From: Protopterus annectens
Lineage: Eukaryota > Chordata > Ceratodontiformes > Protopteridae
DNA length: 64,000 bases
Reading direction: 5' to 3'
NCBI RefSeq assembly: GCF_019279795.1
Contig: NC_056743.1
Coordinates: forward strand, 868,197,864-868,261,863
The notes under the pieces were generated by a model. The model was not told the DNA's origin, did not search any database, and worked only from the letters and a program-made list of their open reading frames with translations. This document shows, in pieces, positions 54,291-64,000 of this stretch. Numbering within the stretch: position 1 is the first letter of the stretch; each line of letters starts with the position of its first letter. A program made the position numbers and the translations under genes.

Positions 54291-56254
54291 GGCAATGGTG
54301 CACCAGCACAACCACATGTACTCTGCTGCAGAGGAAGAGCCTGGTGCAGGATTTTGCCACACTCTTTTCCCACACCAGCCAGAACCAGCAGGCGAGGGCT
54401 GCACTGTGGCAAGACCTTCTCCGTCGGGTAAATGACATAGGCATGCATAACCGGACATATGAGCAGGTACGCCATCACTGCAGTGATTTTAATTAGAAAT
54501 GTCTGTCAGCGTGCGTCTGATATCCACAGGCAACAGCTTGCCACAGGTGGTGGGGCGGCTATACACCCCCCTCACCAGACTGGAGGGGCTCCTCCTAAGT
54601 GTTGTGGCTCCAGCCCAACAACAACATCCGCACACATGTGTAATGATGGAGGCTGGAGCCACCCAGCAGGAGGACTTGGAGCGTGCAGGTAACATGCCGT
54701 ATCTATACTTGACTGTTCTCTACACTGGTAGTTTATGCATGTGTGAGGTGTGTACTGTGTTTGTAGCTATTATCCTGGTAACTATTGTGCAAGAGTGATA
54801 TTCTCAATATCAGCAGTAGACCTGTGAAAGCCAACTGTTGTACTTCTGAACTGTATCATACTCACAGTATCAATGGCACAGTTGTGCCCACTGACAATAA
54901 ATGTCTTATTTGTGCAGGTCCAATCCATGCTGGTGAGTGTGTAATAACAATCCTTTAATACTAATGATAATAATAGTAATAATACCCTAAAATTGTATTG
55001 CTATGTGTTTGATTGCTGGTGTGTTTGTGTATGTGTGTTTGCATCTCATGTACTGAGGAGTGTGCATGTGTGCATGTGCCCATGTGTGCATGTGTGCATG
55101 TGTGCATGTGCTCATGTGTGCATGTGCCCATGTGCACATGTGTGCATGTGTGCATGTGCCCATGTGTGCATGTGTGCATGTGTGCATGTGTGCATGTGCC
55201 CATGTGTGCATGTGCGCATGTGTGCATGTGTGCATGTGCCCATGTGTGCATGTGTGCATGTGCCCATGTGCCCATGTGTGCATGTGTGCATGTGTGGTAA
55301 CATTGTGTACACATTGTAAACTGTGTTTCCTGTCTTCCTCTCACAGGTTCTGGTACTGCTCTGTTGGTGTGCAGCAGGGAACCTGAATCTGCTGCTGGGG
55401 ATAGTGATAATGGTAATACCTGTGTAATGGCACAGGGAGGTGTGCCTGGGTCTGTTGTTGGTCAGCCAATTGACAGCACACAGCTGTCAACCCCATCAAT
55501 GCGCACAGTCATCCTGCCAATACATCCATTGTCACCAATATCCCTAGATGATGGACAGCATACAGTGGGCATTGACCAGGGTAATGTGGTATCAGTGGCA
55601 CATGTATCCCCTCACAGCAGCCATGGCGAGAGTCCTGACATGGCACCACACAGGCAGATGTCCAGGGGTTCTCGTGGGAGCATCTGTGGTTGTACTGCCC
55701 CTGTCAGACATGTCCACAGAGGTCTTTCAACCTCAGCTATGTTCCGGGCTGTAATGCAGGCACAGTCACGTATGGAACGGTACACCAGACAGGGTCTGAG
55801 GGAGCTGAGAGCACATCGCATTGCTATGAATGACACTATGCGTGATGTTGCGGCTGCCATCCGTAATTTCACCGAGGTCATTGACAGACGTTGGGGGGAC
55901 ACATTAGATTTGTTCCACAACTACATGTCCATGAGCCAGGGCAACGCAGGACGGTTGAGGCGTCGATGTGGACGAATGCCAGCAACAGCAGCAGCTGGCA
56001 GTCGTTGCGGACAACAACAAACCCGTGGCCACTCCCATAGTGCCAGTACCAGCCCCAGCAATGCTGGGTCTGTGCTGTCATCAGACCGCCCTAGGAGACC
56101 ACATGCACGTGGCTCTGGACAGTCCCAGCAGGGACATGTCTCCAGTCATCAACCACCTGCTTCTGATGACAGTACCCAGTCTGGCTTAGTACCTGATACT
56201 GTCCATAGCACCCCTGCCAGGCACAGGTACCGTGTCTGTGGCCAGAGACAGTGA
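54291..56254 (+). pseudogene. Second Myb/SANT-like gene, multi-exon, with broken DNA-binding exon
   Basis: A TTCCTTCCAG acceptor precedes an exon (54291-54688) reading KSLVQDFATLFSHTSQN, ARAALWQDLLRRVNDIG, RTYEQVRHHCSDFN, a stop, then in other frames SDIHRQQLATGGGAAIHP and LTRLEGLLLSV. This is the layout of Myb/SANT-like proteins (domain, then RR....TGGG..., then L..LE..). Next come a candidate 15-nt exon (54918-54932) and a last exon from 55347 that is open to 56254, with a helical ELRAHRIAMNDTMRDVAAAI segment and a Ser/Gln-rich end. Stops and frameshifts in the first exon argue for a pseudogene, though the last exon is still open for about 300 codons. Confidence 0.6.
55062..55297. repeat. 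Octamer minisatellite CATGTG[TC][GC]
   Basis: About 29 tandem copies of an 8-bp unit, mixtures of CATGTGTG and CATGTGCC, lie in the last intron of the Myb/SANT-like pseudogene. It opens reading frames of about 100 codons in several registers, which are not genes. Confidence 0.95.
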
Positions 56255-56752
56255 TCTGTATGACCTGGCAGGTACAGTCTGTGGCTGTCCACAAACACCC
56301 ATATATGGCAGCCACGAGGTGGAACTGTGTGCATGCATACACACATGCATAATGCTAACAACTAGGGCTAACACATACACGCACACACTGCATCAACATT
56401 GTCCCTCACTAACACACACACACATACATATCAATTGGTTGTATCAGTGGCAAACTCAGGCATACCAAGTACACACCCTGTGCATATGATGAAACTGTGC
56501 CACCTCCTGCAATCTGTAACATCGATGCAGGACTGGTTAACATGGTGCTGATGCACAAGGTGACTACATAGATGTGTAGTGATATTATCATGTTGTCAAC
56601 TGTACAGTGTAATGATATCATTGTGGGTATATCCCAGCATGCCTGATGCATCAACAGTATGATTGTCATTGTATTGTTTGGTACACCCCTATTAATTGCC
56701 ATAGTGTAATGTCTGCACATCTTTGCATTCTGGTGGTAAGGCTGTAAACAGA
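56255..56752. other. Stretch without a recognised gene
   Basis: Starts just after the last exon of the Myb/SANT-like pseudogene. Contains a short ACACAC-rich segment near 56370-56420. Nothing else recognised. Confidence 0.45.
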
Positions 56753-57006
56753 AGGCCACCTACATAGGTAGCACAGGGGATAAGAAAATGGAAGTAATGA
56801 TACTCAAGAGTGGACATGTAAACCGCAAGATGCATGCAGTACAACCTCTACTCTGCATGGAGAATGTTGATATCTGTGCAGTAATAGACAACAGGTTCAA
56901 GACTCCCAAGAGCACCCTAGCACTACCAGGTTACACCTCATACCATGCTTGACAGCCCCAAAACACACAACTAACTATGACAGGAGGTGAGTCTCATTAA
57001 ATGTCA
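56753..57006 (+). mobile_element. CR1-like LINE, endonuclease fragment
   Basis: GGCCACCTACATAGGTAGCA, AAGATGCATGCAGTACAACC, GAATGTTGATATCTGTGCAG and ACCAGGTTACACCTCATACC align with 58.61-58.81 kb, the start of ORF2 in the neighbouring copy. Frames are broken. Confidence 0.7.
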
Positions 57007-57662
57007 GGGATACTGTGGTGGCAGGACAGGTAGCATACAGCCTACTAATTTGGGAACTGCTGATTGAGGGCTCAGTGTCTGTTATTCTAAATGTGTATTA
57101 GTTCTGGTTTAAGCACTTGGGCTTCAGGCCAGTTATTTGACATTACGAAGGTTCATGGTCTGCACTCTTGTGGGAGGAGAGGCTGGACTTTGCCCGACTG
57201 AGCTGGGAATATCTGGATAAAGACTTATAGTGCCTGCATATTTGAACTGTTTCTTACTGAAATTGGTACACCTTGTTTGCTGTAGCATAGACTAGATCCA
57301 TGCCTGCTGAATGTAGCTTTGTTTGTATGCTTGTTTGCTTATTTCCCTGAAACACTAATTCCACCTGAAATGCAGCTTTACAGCGCCTCTGTGGATCCCT
57401 AGTGACATCTGCATTGCTTACTGTACGTATGTCCTTGTTTCACTTGACAGAAAGTTAGTGTCTGTCATTTATGCAATTAAGTTACCTGTAACACATTGCA
57501 TTTGAGTTACCTGGCACTTGCTCACTAAAGCATTTATATATGCCAGGACTAACAAATTAAAAGCACTACACCCTCACAAACTCACCTTGAGTAACTTGTT
57601 CCCCATTGGCCCTTTTTGTTGTTAATTATAAAGGAATTCCCAATACTATTCTAGCATGTCCA

Positions 57663-58630
57663 AAGATCAGTTGTCAATCTCCTCTCTGGTCCAGCTGGTG
57701 AATCTGGGAATCTAGAGGCAATGTTACAACTGCCTCATGTACACAGACAACCCTCTCCTCCTCCCAACAAATTCCAACACATGTGAGAGATGCAACCATA
57801 AAGCCAAACTGCAGGCTAAGCCCTCTCAACTCAGTACTGGCAAAACCTGTCAGGAGGAGAAGGAAACCACAGTCACTACAATTCCAGTCTCACATAGACC
57901 TACCATGACAGCAATCCAAACAAATAAACACACAAAAACATACTCAGAGTCTCTAAATAAAAGTCTGCCTAAGCAGCAGACACCTCCAAAGCAGACACAC
58001 AAGCAACCGCTACCCCAGAACAGAACGCCTGCAACACATAGCTCACAAAGCCAGTGTGCCGAACAGTCACAGCATGTAAGGCTAAACAACACACCTGCTA
58101 CACTTGTGATAGGTGCCTCTATCGTCAGGTAAACTGACGTCCTGCTCACCAGGCTGAACAAGGAGAAGGTCACAGTGAGATGCTTGTCGGGCGCTATGAT
58201 CTGCCACATAACACAAGCACACAGATCACTCCAAGGCATGTACAAATATGACTCAGTCAGTGTCCATGCCAGTGTGAATGACCTGAGACGTACCTCCCTG
58301 GACTACATGATAAGAGACATAGAGGAGCTCTCTGAGCATGTGGCCCAGACTGGTATGACCCTGACCTTGAGTAGCGTCTTACCCTCACCAAGAGTGATGC
58401 CACAATATGTAGACAAGATGATCAATTTCAACAATTGGCTTATGTTTCAGTGTCATTCAAAGGGGATCCAATGCCTGTCAGCCTGGGATGACATGCTCGA
58501 CAAGCCACACTGCTTTGCTAGGGACGGCTTGCACCTGTCACCCGTGGGCTTTTGGATATTGGCAAAGGCTCTTGATACCCCCATAGTGCCTTTTTTAGGC
58601 AAGGCTCAAAAGACAAGACCACCTCCATAG
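57663..58630 (+). pseudogene. CR1-like ORF1 (Cys-rich motif and SGNH/esterase)
   Basis: The start region is MSKDQLSISSLVQLVNLGI (ATG at about 57656), a stop, then CYNC.....CERC with both Cys pairs intact, a Gln/Pro/Lys-rich stretch and TLVIGASIVR. The SGNH block reads GAS instead of GDS in the 11.6 kb copy. After a stop and shift near 58131: RCLSGAMICHITQA, VSVHASVNDLRRTSLDYM, WDDMLDKPHCFARDGLHLSP. The last block has its Asp and His. The two halves together cover the whole ORF1, the most complete in the window. Confidence 0.8.
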
Positions 58631-58659
58631 GTATCACAAGGGATAGGAAACTAATAGTA

Positions 58660-59345
58660 ATGCTACTCAACACCAGCAGTGTAAACCTCAAGATGCATGC
58701 ACTGGAAACTGTCCTTAGCATGGAGAACATCAATATCTGTGCAGTAACAGCATCCTGGTTCAAGGCCCCAAAAGCACCCCAGCACTGGCAGGTTATACCT
58801 CATACCATGCTTGTCGGCCCCAAAACTTGCATCGAAACAGAACAGGAGGGGGAGTATCAATATTCATCAAAGATACACACACCTCCAGGTTGGTGGCACA
58901 GCACGAAGCATCAGATACTATCCATGTGCAACTAACAGTGGTTAAGACTGCCTTCCAGTTCATAGCCTGGCACACACCACACTCCCAAACCCAGGTAACC
59001 CACTTGGCCTACTTAAGAACACATGAATATCTGCAAGTGTCTCCAAACAACAATATATTGGGCAGCTTCATTTACCCACACAGACTGGGAGCATTACTGT
59101 AGCTCCAACACCCTAGGTGTAAGGTTCCTAGAATCCATACACTCAATTGCTATGGAACAACTTGTTACCACTCCCACAAGAGGGGAAAACATGCTGCACC
59201 TGTTCATCACCAACATGTGGACTATATGCTCCAGACCAGAAGTGTATACCTCGCTGGTAAGATGACACCATAGACTACTCTCACTGTATATTCACATACC
59301 AAATGCAGCCCCTGCACAGAAAACCACAGTCATAAAGTTGTATAA
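58660..59345 (+). pseudogene. CR1-like ORF2 endonuclease, decayed
   Basis: LLNTSSVNLKMHALETVLSM, NICAVTASWFKAPK (catalytic Glu of TETW changed to Ala), GGGVSIFIKDTHTSRLVAQH (in another frame), LGSFIYPHRLG for MGDFNYPTINW, TPTRGENMLHLFITNM and a stop at the SDH position. Several frameshifts; clearly dead. Confidence 0.75.
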
Positions 59346-59479
59346 TGCAAATTACATGTATTCACATGAGGCAGGCTTCACACATGGGAACTATTTAAGG
59401 TCACAGGTACATATGTCTATGTGGCACACACATACCTCATGTGTGCATTGACATTACTGATATGATCTATGCCATACAA

Positions 59480-59769
59480 TATTAAGAGTAACACCCCACA
59501 CACATGGACAAACTGTGTGACAAAAACACACATGGCATTTGTAAGATTCAGACCCCTACCTAACTATGTTATGACACTTGAGAGAGACACATTAGCAGAG
59601 CGTGCTGTTCGCATTACTGGGAGGCTTCCCTTCTCCTGCTGTACTTATAGGGTGCTGACATCATCAGTGTTTAGAAAGAGGAATGTGCATCATGCAGTGT
59701 GTTCTTCTAGTTGCTGAAAGGGACATTTCTTTCACACAGAATTGCACACACACACTAACCCCTCTCACC

Positions 59770-59836
<67 letters not shown>

Positions 59837-60240
59837 AGCATTTGCAGGATTCAAACCCCTACCTAACTATGTTATGACACTTGAGAGAATGCATTAGCAG
59901 AGCGCGCTATTTGCATTACTGGGAGGTTTCCCTTCTCCTGCTGTACTTATAGGGTGCTGACATCATCAGTGTTTAGAAAGAGGAATGTGCATCATGCAGT
60001 GTGTTCTTCTAGTTGCCAAAAGGGACATTTCTTTCACACTGAATTGCACACACACTAACCCCCCTCACCCGAACACACACACTGAGCATTTTCAGGATTC
60101 AAACCCCTACCTAACTATATTATGACACTTGAGAGAGACGCATTAGCGGAGCGCACTATTTGAATTACTGGGTATCTGTATTTCTCCTGCAGTATTTAGA
60201 GGGTGCTGACATCATTATTTATATAGAAGTATGTACATCT
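59480..60240. repeat. Three tandem units with tRNA-like box and (CA)n
   Basis: Units at about 59535-59840, 59841-60085 and 60086-60240 share GGATTCAAACCCCTACCTAA or a close variant, CTATGTTATGACACTTGAGA, GCATTAGCAGAGCG, TACTGGGAGG, GGTGCTGACATCATCA and AACCCC.CTCACCC. Read on the minus strand, GGGTTTGAATCC is B-box-like and GCTCTGCTAATG lies where an A box is expected. A (CA)n run between units is expanded only in the first (59772-59834). Confidence 0.7.
59772..59834. repeat. (CA)n microsatellite
   Basis: A pure CA run of about 62 bp within the first of the three tandem units. Confidence 0.95.
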
Positions 60241-60289
60241 ATTACTATCTGTCAGTTAGGGAGATAGCATATATATGCATTAACAGCCG

Positions 60290-61402
60290 CCTGCTTCAGG
60301 GTCAGATATGCACATCAGCACTGCCAGGTTATGTTTTATGCCGTGCTTCGTGACCACAGGACCTGTAACACACAACACAACCAGTTCAGACCAACCCTCC
60401 CATATCCAGGACACTCACTGCTTCCCTGGGAACAGTGCAGGATATGAAGGTGTTCACATACACCATTACAGTGGTTAACATCAGGTACAGGTATATTGTG
60501 TGGGGGAACTACTCAGGCCTCAACAATATCACCCTACAGCCACTACAATTTGTGAATCCATGTGCTATGGCAGGACCACTCACCACAGCCACAAGGGGGA
60601 ATACATATTGGACCTGACCATCTGCAACATGGGGACTGTATGTTCCACACCAGAGGTAGACCACCATTGTTAATATCTGACCATACCCAACTTTCCCTGG
60701 ACATCCATATCCCATCCCCACCCCCCAGGCAAGGAAGTCACTGCAAGCAAAGTATTTATCAAAAGCAGACTTTGCACTTGTGAAGACTGGGGTGGAAGAC
60801 TTCGAAGGACCCATGCTGGGGGATTATACAGGCCACTCTGCATAATCCTTGACAATAGCATTCTATGAGCATCTGGAAGGTTTGCATTGATCATGCTATC
60901 CCAAATAAACCCATGACTCCTCCACAACAGGAGACCTGTCTGGTGTACACCAGACATATATAAGCTGTACAACAGAAGGAGGGAGCTAATACATTACAGA
61001 GCAATATCCCACAGAGGGAGGATGTCTCTGAACAGTATTGGCACGACACTTCAATCCCTCAAACTCATCACGTCAAGGTGTTGACAGTGACATTGTCCAG
61101 ACACTGCAGATAAGGCTCCCTCAGTCTGTAATTGACACCCAATTACTGTTATAAGTCCTTGCCAACCATCTTCCAGCAAACACCAGCCACATGGATGTGA
61201 CATTGCAAATTCAACCCCTGGGATCTCCACTGTGTCCCTGCTTGACGGAGGCACAGCACACTAGCCTTAAACGGTGCCTTCTGTGACCTACTTTACAGAG
61301 GCACAGTAGCCTACTGTACTGGGGAGGCAGATGCCAAGCACACTCTGGCTAAGCTTGTATTCCCTAGGGCAAACAGCCTAGTATTGACCTCTACACCCAT
61401 AT
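60290..61402 (+). mobile_element. CR1-like LINE, decayed copy with deleted RT
   Basis: An endonuclease part (60.3-60.85 kb: GNYSGLNN, TTATRGNTYW, TWGLYVPHQR) is followed by the post-endonuclease linker (60.87-61.02 kb, HAIPNKP). Then it goes directly to the 3' end (61.14-61.40 kb: ATTCAACCCCTGGGATCTCC, TAGGGCAAACAGCCTAGTA). The RT is missing. All frames are broken. Confidence 0.75.
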
Positions 61403-62290
61403 GTTTAATTTTCAGATGCACAATATTTGTTGCTGATAAACCGTTTGCAGGTCTTTATTGCCATAGCTTCCCTGTTTCTATGAACAACTTGTGTATCTGT
61501 GGAAGATGTTTGAATATGAGAGGGATCCACTATTTAACTTATGTCTCTGTAGTCATTTAACTGTGTGCACTGGGCAGATTGCTGTATTGTGGTTGGTTCC
61601 TGGATTAACACATACAAATACCAGATATGTGTGGCCAACTGCTAAACTGAGACATGGCTTAAGTGTGAGTGCATGCCCAGTTCAGGCTTTCCATGGCTTG
61701 TTGCCTGACATATGTCTCATTTATCAAAGTGTGTGAGCATTTCCAGTGTGTGCTTTCCATATGTTGAAATCTGCAGTCCACCACATTTGTGGTTGTGTGT
61801 GAACTTCAACAATATTTCACATTTATAGTTGTGTGTTGGGAGTCATGTTGTGTACTTACTGCCCAACTGCTTTGTGTCTGAACCCAACACGGATTATACT
61901 GTGCCTGCAGGGTTTCCATGGGATAGTTTGCATACAGTTGCCAACATCATTTCCTACTGACCAAACACTGTAATATCGTATAGTGTACTGGTTCAGTACT
62001 TTCACTATGGTGGATAGTATCCGGGGTTTCAGTCCTATCACTGCTTTAAATATTCATAGTGAGCACACCAGACTGGTTAAGGGCCAGTTGTGCTCATATG
62101 ACCATGTTGCATTTTGTTCGGATATGGGCTACTTAAACCAGGCTTGTCCAACATTGGTAGTGTATTCCACAACTTGGGTGGACATTGACAAACACTAGCG
62201 ATGTGCCATAGGCCATTTCTACTGCTAGTCAGAGAGTGTGTTTGTCCTTCAACACACATTGTAACTGTTTTTTGACATGACATATTTCAA
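61403..62290. other. Stretch without a recognised gene, with one tRNA-like box pair
   Basis: TG-rich sequence without domain-bearing frames. It contains the tRNA-like unit at 61979-62045. Confidence 0.5.
61979..62045 (+). repeat. tRNA-like SINE head, plus-strand copy
   Basis: TAGTGTACTGGTTCAGTACT, then a spacer, then GGGGTTTCAGTCC. It matches the minus-strand unit at 44338-44405 (GGTTTAGTGGTTCAGTAC, GGGTTCGAGCC). The B box has decayed here. Confidence 0.55.
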
Positions 62291-64000
62291 GGTTAGTATA
62301 CTGTGCCTCTGTCTACCCATGACATAACAATGATACCCAGGGTAAACCTACCATCTCCCATCCACTCATCAAGATTCCTGTTGAGGAGAGTCAATGAGGG
62401 ACTCTCTGGCTAACCTGTACTGGTAGTTTACTCAAGAGTGGAGGGAGCTTCTGGGTTATGGATCAGTCACTACAGCATGTCCTATGTATGTCAGTGCTGG
62501 GGTTCAGGTCTCTCATGTGCATAGCTCACTGGCATTCAGATTGTACAAGTTGCAGCATGTTCATTGATTCCAGCTTGGACATGGCTTTATACACCAGGCA
62601 CAGATTGCCTCTGGGCAGGCAGTATGGCACTGTGTGGAGCTGCAGTTTGTTTCATCAGGTAACACATGGCATCTGTTCGAGCTCTTTGATCCTCCTGGTG
62701 ACCTTTTGGGGTCTTTCCAGTTGCTGGAGGTGTCTGCTGAGGTACATCCCACAGGGGGCATTGTACTCAATTGTGAGGCTGATGAAGGATGACTGAAGAG
62801 GCACGATGACCTCCCCTGATCTAGATGTGACTACCTTCATGATTAGGTGGGTATATGGTATGTTTCTGTAACCACTACAGCCACATGGTTGTCAAATGCA
62901 AGATATCTATCAACTTGTGTCCCCAGGTCTCTTATTACTTCTAAAGTACTTAATGGGTTAACACCTATGTGGTAATTGGTGGGCACTTACTGTTTATCCA
63001 CAGGGGATGACTGTACACTTTTCTGCAATTAGCTTGATGACATGGCTCTGGCACCAGTTGGCTGTTTCTATGTGGCCCTTTTGTAGGATGCTTGTGTCAG
63101 CTGGAGGGTCAGATATGGTGCCCAGTTTGTAGTCCTCTGCAAACTTGTTCAGACACAGTCCTTCCATGTTGGCCTGTACCTATGGGAAATATATACCAAC
63201 AAGGGAGGTCCCAGGACCGAGCCTTGTGGGATGTCAGTTGTAGCTGGTTTGTAGTCTGCTATGGCTGCAGCATTTCTGACCATGTCAGTTCTGTCCTTGG
63301 GCTGGTTTGCAACCCATCTACTGACATAGGGGTTTATATTTAAGCTGGTGAGCTTATCTATAATGAACACGTGCGGTATTGTATGGAAGGCTTTTGCAAG
63401 GTCCAGATAGGCTGTGTGGACCACATTCCCTTCATCAATGGCCTTGGTGACTGTTTCAAATGAGACAAACATGTTTAAGGGGCAGGATCTGCCCTTAAGA
63501 AAGCCACACTTGGTAGGGTCCAGTGTGTGTAGGTCCCCAATATCTTTATTTCTGAGGTCCATGATGATCCTTTCCATAGCTTTGCAGACCAAGCTCGTCA
63601 GGATTCTGGGGTGATAGTTTGCAGTATCCTTTCAGGCACCACCTTTGTGGAGAGGGACCACTGTTGCTGTACACTGCTCTTTGGGCACATATCCTGTGGT
63701 AAGGCTGAAATTGAGCAGTACTGTTATTTGGCATTCCATTCTTCTTGGAGTTCATGTTGGACACAGCCCAGGACATCATCTCATACCATTGATGCTGTGT
63801 GTTTTGCTTTGAAGATGCTGGCTGTTACATCAGCATCTGCAATGTCAGGGGGCCAGCATTCTGCTGGGATAGATATTTGGCATTTTGGGGGGGGGGGTTT
63901 CACTGAACCTGTCAGGTTGGATGTTGGCAATGTGTGTGGGTTTGGTGTATTGTTTGTAATATTTGGTAATTCAGAGCATATCTGTGAATTCCCAGCAAGG
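62291..64000 (-). mobile_element. CR1-like LINE, minus strand, runs off the window
   Basis: The 3' side starts at about 62291 and aligns with 8.26-10.0 kb of the first copy, though much more diverged. RT motifs lie at 63592-63060. The linker region (TNIQPDRFSET-like, 63.85-63.95 kb) follows and the element continues past the right edge. The terminal CCTATGAAC tail is not recognisable. Confidence 0.8.
63060..63780 (-). pseudogene. CR1-like RT, diverged copy with altered catalytic motif
   Basis: The frame 63592-63149 reads MVCKAMERIIMDLRNKDIGD, YLDLAKAFHTIPHV (motif A), IDKLTSLNINPYVSRWVAN and DIPQGSVLGPP (motif B; usual GVPQGSVLGP). Farther on, at about 63150-63120, NKFAEDYKLG stands where the other copies have FADDCKLG, so one catalytic Asp is Glu. 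The frame 63779-63546 covers the segment before motif A. The copy is older than the 8-13 kb and 49-52 kb copies. Confidence 0.75.

Larger units (their letters stand above)
57040..59345 (+). mobile_element. CR1-like LINE, 5' half with 5' UTR, ORF1 and endonuclease
   Basis: Starts with the complement of the 5' UTR unit seen at 12.3-13.65 kb (57.04-57.36 kb), then ORF1 (57.66-58.63 kb) and the endonuclease (58.66-59.34 kb). Similarity stops at about 59345 in the segment matching TNFSKANFTLL. RT and 3' end are missing. Confidence 0.85.

Noticed and set aside
54961..55386. Several open frames of about 100 codons on both strands
   Set aside because: They are translations of the CATGTGTG/CATGTGCC octamer array, open in every register because the unit lacks stops.

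Overview
The window looks like intergenic DNA from a vertebrate with a very large, transposon-rich genome. A lungfish or an amphibian would fit, but the sequence alone does not identify the species. The evidence is the mixture of elements: CR1-like LINEs with an SGNH/esterase ORF1, L1-like LINEs, Penelope-like elements (PLEs) with a GIY-YIG endonuclease and hammerhead-ribozyme motifs, DIRS tyrosine-recombinase retrotransposons, tRNA-derived SINEs, an R2/R4-group-like LINE, hAT-, pogo- and other MITE-like inserts, and long dinucleotide repeats. I found no conserved host housekeeping gene, no rRNA, no functional tRNA gene and no CRISPR array. The one apparently intact non-retroelement gene is a three-exon Myb/SANT-like gene at 44.6-46.6 kb.

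Layout. 0-8 kb: AT-rich DNA with an L1 3' fragment (1.4-2.0 kb) and a decayed PLE (4.3-6.7 kb) lying between two long direct repeats; the left repeat carries a tRNA-SINE. 8.2-13.7 kb: a nearly full-length CR1-like LINE on the minus strand with a tandemly duplicated 5' UTR. 14.3-21.1 kb: a decayed full-length L1-like LINE. 21.4-25.5 kb: an array of degenerate ~340-bp units broken by an HE1-like SINE (16-bp target duplication) and by a truncated LINE that itself carries a pogo-like palindromic MITE. 27.1-42.6 kb: a nest of insertions. An outer DIRS element is split by a second DIRS element with visible inverted terminal repeats (30.5-36.6 kb), by a MITE, by a small PLE piece and by an almost intact PLE (37.2-42.5 kb, 18-bp target duplication).

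43.3-48.5 kb: hairpins, a 40-bp minisatellite, tRNA-like repeats and the Myb/SANT gene. 49.5-64 kb: a pile of copies of the same CR1-like LINE family (one good copy at 49.6-52.6 kb and at least five decayed pieces), a second, broken Myb/SANT-like gene (54.3-56.3 kb) and long microsatellites.

How the parts relate. The elements give a relative time order by nesting. The CR1-like LINE probably supplies the retrotransposition machinery for the SINE at 3.15 kb, because the two share the same 3' tail. PLE transcripts carry self-cleaving-ribozyme-like cores in three different sequence versions. Most coding regions are broken and are called pseudogenes; the breaks are described but no repaired sequence is given.
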